Assembly (NCBI GenBank): GCA_024233215.1
Contig: JACKPW010000041.1
Coordinates: 1 to 26,547 of the forward strand
Origin: Verrucomicrobiales bacterium
Lineage (GTDB): Bacteria > Verrucomicrobiota > Verrucomicrobiia > Limisphaerales > J093
Direction of reading: 5' to 3'
Length of the DNA stretch: 26,547 bases
Both the position numbers and the translations under genes were made by a program. Below are positions 23,781 through 26,547 of this stretch, one piece after another. The notes beneath the pieces are model-generated. The model did no database searches. It saw nothing but the letters and a program-made list of their open reading frames with translations, and was not told where the DNA came from. Each line of letters opens with the position of its first letter. The stretch's first letter is position 1.

Positions 23781-24719
23781 ATGAGTTCCATTCTCGTTGG
23801 CAACGCGCCCTGCTCGTGGGGGTCGCTCGAATTCGAGGGACTGGAAGGCAAACCGGTTCCGTATGGGCAGATGCTGGATGAGTTGGTGACCACCGGCTAC
23901 ACCGGTACCGAACTCGGGGACTGGGGCTACATGCCGACCGATCCGGCGGTCCTGCACGCCGAGTTGGAGCGACGCCGGGTGGCGTTGGTCGGGGCCTTCG
24001 TGCCGGTGCGTCTGAAGGAGGCCGCAGCCCATGCCGACGGCGCGGCTGCGGCCGTGCGAATTGCCCGGTTGCTGGCGGAGGTTCACGAGCGGGCCGGCCA
24101 GAAACACGCGCCGTTCCTGGTGCTCGCCGACGACAACGGCACCGATCCCGCCCGCACGCAAAACGCCGGGCGGGTGGGAGCGGACCTGGGGTTGTCCGAG
24201 CCGGAATGGCGGACTTTCGTCGACGGAGTCAACCGGGTGGCGAATGAGGTGCGCGAGCGTGCCGGGTTGCGGACGGTGTTCCATCATCACTGCGCCGGCT
24301 ACATCGAGACGACGGACGAGATTGCCCAGTTGCTCGACCGCACCGATCCGGGGTTGCTCGGTCTGGTGTTCGACACAGGGCACCACCTTTACGGCTCGGG
24401 CACGAGCGACGGGACGGCGGGGTTGGCGGCGATGGACCGTTTTGCCGAGCGCATCTGGTATGTCCACCTGAAGGACTGCAGCCGCGAGGTGGCGGAGCAG
24501 GCGCGGGCGGAAGGATGGGACTATTTTACGGCGGTCCGCCATGGCGTGTTCTGTGAGTTGGGCCGCGGTGCCGTGGATTTTCCGGGCGTCGTGAACTGGT
24601 TGAAAGCCCGCCACTACGACGGCTGGGCACTGGTGGAGCAGGATGTTCTCCCCGGGCTCGGCACCCCGCGGGAGAGCGCCCAACGCAACCGGGACTACCT
24701 CCGTTCCATCGGACTCTGA
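23781..24719 (+). CDS. iolE: Inosose dehydratase (2-keto-myo-inositol dehydratase)
   Basis: The 312-residue TIM-barrel protein (AP-endonuclease-2/xylose-isomerase-like fold) dehydrates scyllo-inosose to the trihydroxy-dione substrate of IolD. GNAPCSWG at residues 7-14 is the IolE hallmark, followed by GYTGTELGDWGYMPTDP (Glu44), FHHHCAGYIET (about 165-176), LVFDTGHH, YVHLKD and ALVEQD; the acidic and His residues at strand ends form the metal site. The length is normal (about 300). The start is 12 bases after the iolD stop. Confidence 0.94.
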   Translation: MSSILVGNAPCSWGSLEFEGLEGKPVPYGQMLDELVTTGYTGTELGDWGYMPTDPAVLHAELERRRVALVGAFVPVRLKEAAAHADGAAAAVRIARLLAEVHERAGQKHAPFLVLADDNGTDPARTQNAGRVGADLGLSEPEWRTFVDGVNRVANEVRERAGLRTVFHHHCAGYIETTDEIAQLLDRTDPGLLGLVFDTGHHLYGSGTSDGTAGLAAMDRFAERIWYVHLKDCSREVAEQARAEGWDYFTAVRHGVFCELGRGAVDFPGVVNWLKARHYDGWALVEQDVLPGLGTPRESAQRNRDYLRSIGL

Positions 24720-24721
24720 GC

Positions 24722-25762
24722 ATGAGCACCCAATCACGGATCACCCTGGGCCTGATCGGCACCGGCCGCATCGGGCGATTGCATGCGGAACACCTCCGCT
24801 TCCGGTTGTCCGCGGCCGATCTTCGCGCCGTCACCGATCTCAACCGCGACTCCGCCCAAGCCTGTGCCGACCGTTGCGGGATCGTCCGGGTGGCGGCGGA
24901 TCATCACGAGATTCTCGCCGATCCCGAGATTCAGGCGGTGGTGGTGTGTTCCCCCACCGACACGCACGCGGACATCATCGAGGCGGCGGCGGAGGCCGGA
25001 AAACACGTCTTCTGCGAGAAGCCGATCGAGGTGAGCCTGCCGCGCATCGATCGTGTCCTCAGTGTCGTTGAGCACGCCGGTGTGCTGTTGCAGATCGGGT
25101 TCAACCGGCGGTTCGACGCGAACTTCCGGCGCATCCGCCAGGCCGTTGCCGAGGGCGAAATCGGTACGCCGCACCAGTTGCACATCATCAGTCGCGACCC
25201 CGGCCCGCCGCCGGTCGAGTACATCCGCCAGTCGGGCGGCATCTTCCTGGACATGACCATTCACGACTTCGACATGGCGCGATTCCTGATCGGCAGCGAG
25301 GTCGAGGAGGTCTATGCCACCGGCGGGGTGCGGATCGATCCGGCGATCGGCGAAGCGGGCGATCTCGACACCGCCACCATCCTGCTCAAGTTCGCCGACG
25401 GCACGGTGGGGATCATCGAGAACTCCCGGAAGGCGGTCTACGGCTACGACCAGCGGGTGGAGGTGTTCGGCAGCAAGGGCAGCATCGAGGCGGGCAACAA
25501 CTATCCGAACACCTGCCGGATCGCCGGCGCCGAGGGGGTTGGCCGGGACCTGCCACTCAACTTCTTCATGGACCGGTACACGCAGAGTTACCTCGACGAA
25601 ATGGCCCAGTTCCTGGAGGCCATTGTCACCGGGGGCCGGCCGCCGGTCTCCGGGGTGGACGCCCGGGCGCCGGTGGTGATGGCGATGGCGGCACGACTTT
25701 CCGTGCAGGAGAACCGGCCGGTGAAGCTTGCCGAGATCGAGGCCCAAGTCGTCTCCGGGTAA
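24722..25762 (+). CDS. iolG: myo-Inositol 2-dehydrogenase
   Basis: The 346-residue Gfo/Idh/MocA oxidoreductase performs NAD-dependent oxidation of myo-inositol to scyllo-inosose, the first pathway step. The Rossmann motif GLIGTGRIG is at residues 10-18, PTDTH at 79-83, the FCEKPI motif (Lys100) at 97-102, GFNRRFD at 126-132, and the IolG-type IFLDMTIHDFDMARFL with Asp177 and His181. The DMTIHD pattern and FNRRFD strongly favour inositol dehydrogenase over other Gfo/Idh members. It starts two bases after iolE and ends the operon. GC content drops soon after its stop at 25762, where a palindromic attC-like site follows. Confidence 0.93.
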   Translation: MSTQSRITLGLIGTGRIGRLHAEHLRFRLSAADLRAVTDLNRDSAQACADRCGIVRVAADHHEILADPEIQAVVVCSPTDTHADIIEAAAEAGKHVFCEKPIEVSLPRIDRVLSVVEHAGVLLQIGFNRRFDANFRRIRQAVAEGEIGTPHQLHIISRDPGPPPVEYIRQSGGIFLDMTIHDFDMARFLIGSEVEEVYATGGVRIDPAIGEAGDLDTATILLKFADGTVGIIENSRKAVYGYDQRVEVFGSKGSIEAGNNYPNTCRIAGAEGVGRDLPLNFFMDRYTQSYLDEMAQFLEAIVTGGRPPVSGVDARAPVVMAMAARLSVQENRPVKLAEIEAQVVSG

Positions 25763-25775
25763 GCGCACGGGCAAT

Positions 25776-25903
25776 GTTAGGACAAACTCAAAACTCGACT
25801 GTTCGGCGCAATCTGTCCACCATCAGACAATCATGGAGAAGCACCGGCCAACCAGGCTCAATGATAGGACAAACTGAGTTTGTCCTAATAATACTGTTAG
25901 GCC
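25776..25903 (+). repeat. Palindromic site resembling an integron attC
   Basis: A perfect dyad TAGGACAAACT.AGTTTGTCCTA (25865-25887, one-base centre) is flanked by GGCCAAC (25846-25852) and GTTAGGCC (25896-25903), which pair except for one extra base. Together the 58 bases fold like a short attC site, with the core-site consensus GTTRRRY satisfied by GTTAGGC. GTTAGG also occurs at 25776-25781, and TTAGGACAAACTC (25777-25789) is the inverted partner of GAGTTTGTCCTAA (25876-25888). The next ATG is 4 bases after GTTAGGCC. Alternatively the dyad, followed by ATAATA, is simply a terminator for the iol operon. No integrase is in the window. Confidence 0.35.
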
Positions 25904-25906
25904 ACC

Positions 25907-26533
25907 ATGACCATTCAAGCGTCACAACTCCGTTTAGCCCTTTCACTGGGCTTTGTGCTTTTCGGTTGTCTGCCTGCACTGACGGAGACAAACCAGCTAG
26001 CGCAACTTTTGAGCACCACCCGTGCAGGCCAATATCGCCTCACCCAAGCTTGGGTTGGCGAGCGCCGTCAGACTGTTGCGACGGGATTTTTCGCCACACA
26101 CACAAACAGTCCGGCACTGGAGCGTTCCGAACGCGAGTTGCACTTGGATTTGTTCAGCTACTACAACGAGCCTTCAGCGATGCCGCTTGGTTCGCGAGCG
26201 ATCAGTCAGAGTTTAGAGCAGACCAAAGAAGGTTGGCGGCACACCAATCTTCACATTCACAGAGCCGCCTTTCCGACTGATGCAGAAGTTACTGCGGCGC
26301 GCACAGTAGGTGCACTCACGAACCTTCTGGGCTCATCATGGGGTTTCAAGGATGCCTGGGGTGACACACGGGCGATGCACTCGCAAGCGGGATGGTCGTA
26401 TTTCCGAATGGTGGACGATGCTACCCTTGAGACCTTGTCCGTATTTTGTCTCACTACTTACACAAACGGACAGTCAGCAGAGTATGTTGACAGCATCAGG
26501 ATTCAGAGAGGCACAGCAAGGCAAGCGAGATGA
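25907..26533 (+). CDS. Unrecognised secreted protein, possible integron-cassette gene
   Basis: This 208-residue protein is not recognised. Residues 1 to about 26 form a signal peptide (basic start, LRLALSLGFVLFGCLPAL core); the Cys-Leu-Pro context is not a good lipobox, so it is probably secreted or periplasmic. The rest is mixed Thr, Ser, Trp and Tyr with no membrane helix or catalytic motif that I can name. Base composition is lower than the rest: three sampled 60-base lines counted by hand gave 60, 55 and 45% GC, against clearly higher values in the iol genes. The ATG lies 4 bases after a GTTAGGCC site, with almost no 5' leader, as in integron cassettes. The stop is 14 bases from the window end, so any downstream attC cannot be seen. 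It has no visible link to inositol metabolism. Confidence 0.65.
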   Translation: MTIQASQLRLALSLGFVLFGCLPALTETNQLAQLLSTTRAGQYRLTQAWVGERRQTVATGFFATHTNSPALERSERELHLDLFSYYNEPSAMPLGSRAISQSLEQTKEGWRHTNLHIHRAAFPTDAEVTAARTVGALTNLLGSSWGFKDAWGDTRAMHSQAGWSYFRMVDDATLETLSVFCLTTYTNGQSAEYVDSIRIQRGTARQAR

Positions 26534-26547
26534 CAACGACATGGCCC

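Noticed and set aside
21639..24737. Minus-strand open frame of over 1000 codons antisense to iolC-iolD-iolE
   Set aside because: It mirrors the codon structure of three well-supported plus-strand genes and has no recognisable domain; such antisense frames are expected in GC-rich DNA. The same holds for the ~800-codon frame at 19396-21804.
25776..25782. GTTAGGA as a full second attC core site
   Set aside because: It fails the last position of GTTRRRY and has no inverted partner upstream in iolG, so it is mentioned only as a partial match.
1..26547. CRISPR arrays, tRNA or rRNA genes, riboswitches
   Set aside because: No regularly spaced repeats, tRNA-like cloverleaf ends, rRNA motifs or known riboswitch cores were found on reading both strands.

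Overview
This window is a chromosomal segment of a GC-rich, Gram-negative-type bacterium, most likely from the PVC group (Verrucomicrobiota first, Planctomycetota second). That placement is inferred from protein families and repeats, not from a marker gene. Pointers are a DUF1080 secreted protein, a Tat-exported DUF362 protein, URO-D-like and FIST proteins, weak or absent Shine-Dalgarno sequences, and short hairpin and 'CACGAATGAA'-type repeats between genes. No rRNA, tRNA, CRISPR array or transposase gene was seen.

Layout, left to right. (1) 1-4552: the end of a secreted-type protein, a URO-D superfamily protein, a Tat-exported DUF362 protein and a DUF1080 protein, separated by hairpin-bearing spacers. 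(2) 4561-4771: tandem 10-mers and a MITE-like inverted-repeat element. (3) 4786-8177: a TatD-family hydrolase, then on the minus strand a three-gene cassette joined by 4-base overlaps: VapB-like antitoxin, VapC-like PIN toxin, and a fusion of a cyclic-phosphate-processing receiver-like (cREC) domain to an ADP-ribosylglycohydrolase. A four-TM holin-IV/YvlD-like membrane protein lies upstream. (4) 8453-11568: an esterase-GH16 fusion followed closely by iolA. (5) 11938-15358: a CUT2-type sugar ABC transporter (ATPase, permease, lipoprotein) on the minus strand. (6) 15726-19622: a FIST sensor protein and a soluble hybrid histidine kinase. (7) 19720-25762: iolB-iolC-iolD-iolE-iolG. (8) 25763-26547: a lower-GC tail with an attC-like palindromic site directly before an unrecognised secreted protein.

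Regions 4 to 7 read as a myo-inositol uptake and catabolism locus. The ABC transporter probably imports inositol. IolG oxidises it, IolE dehydrates it, IolD opens the ring, IolB isomerises the product, IolC phosphorylates it, and IolA makes the acyl-CoA end product. The aldolase step (IolJ) is not encoded in the window. The FIST/histidine kinase pair sits between transporter and catabolic operon and may control them, but no DNA-binding output gene is present.

The most interesting candidate for a new system is the vapB-vapC-cREC/ARH cassette (5598-7623), in which a toxin-antitoxin pair is translationally coupled to an enzyme predicted to act on ADP-ribosyl and possibly cyclic-phosphate groups. 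The second is the possible integron-cassette boundary at 25776-25909.
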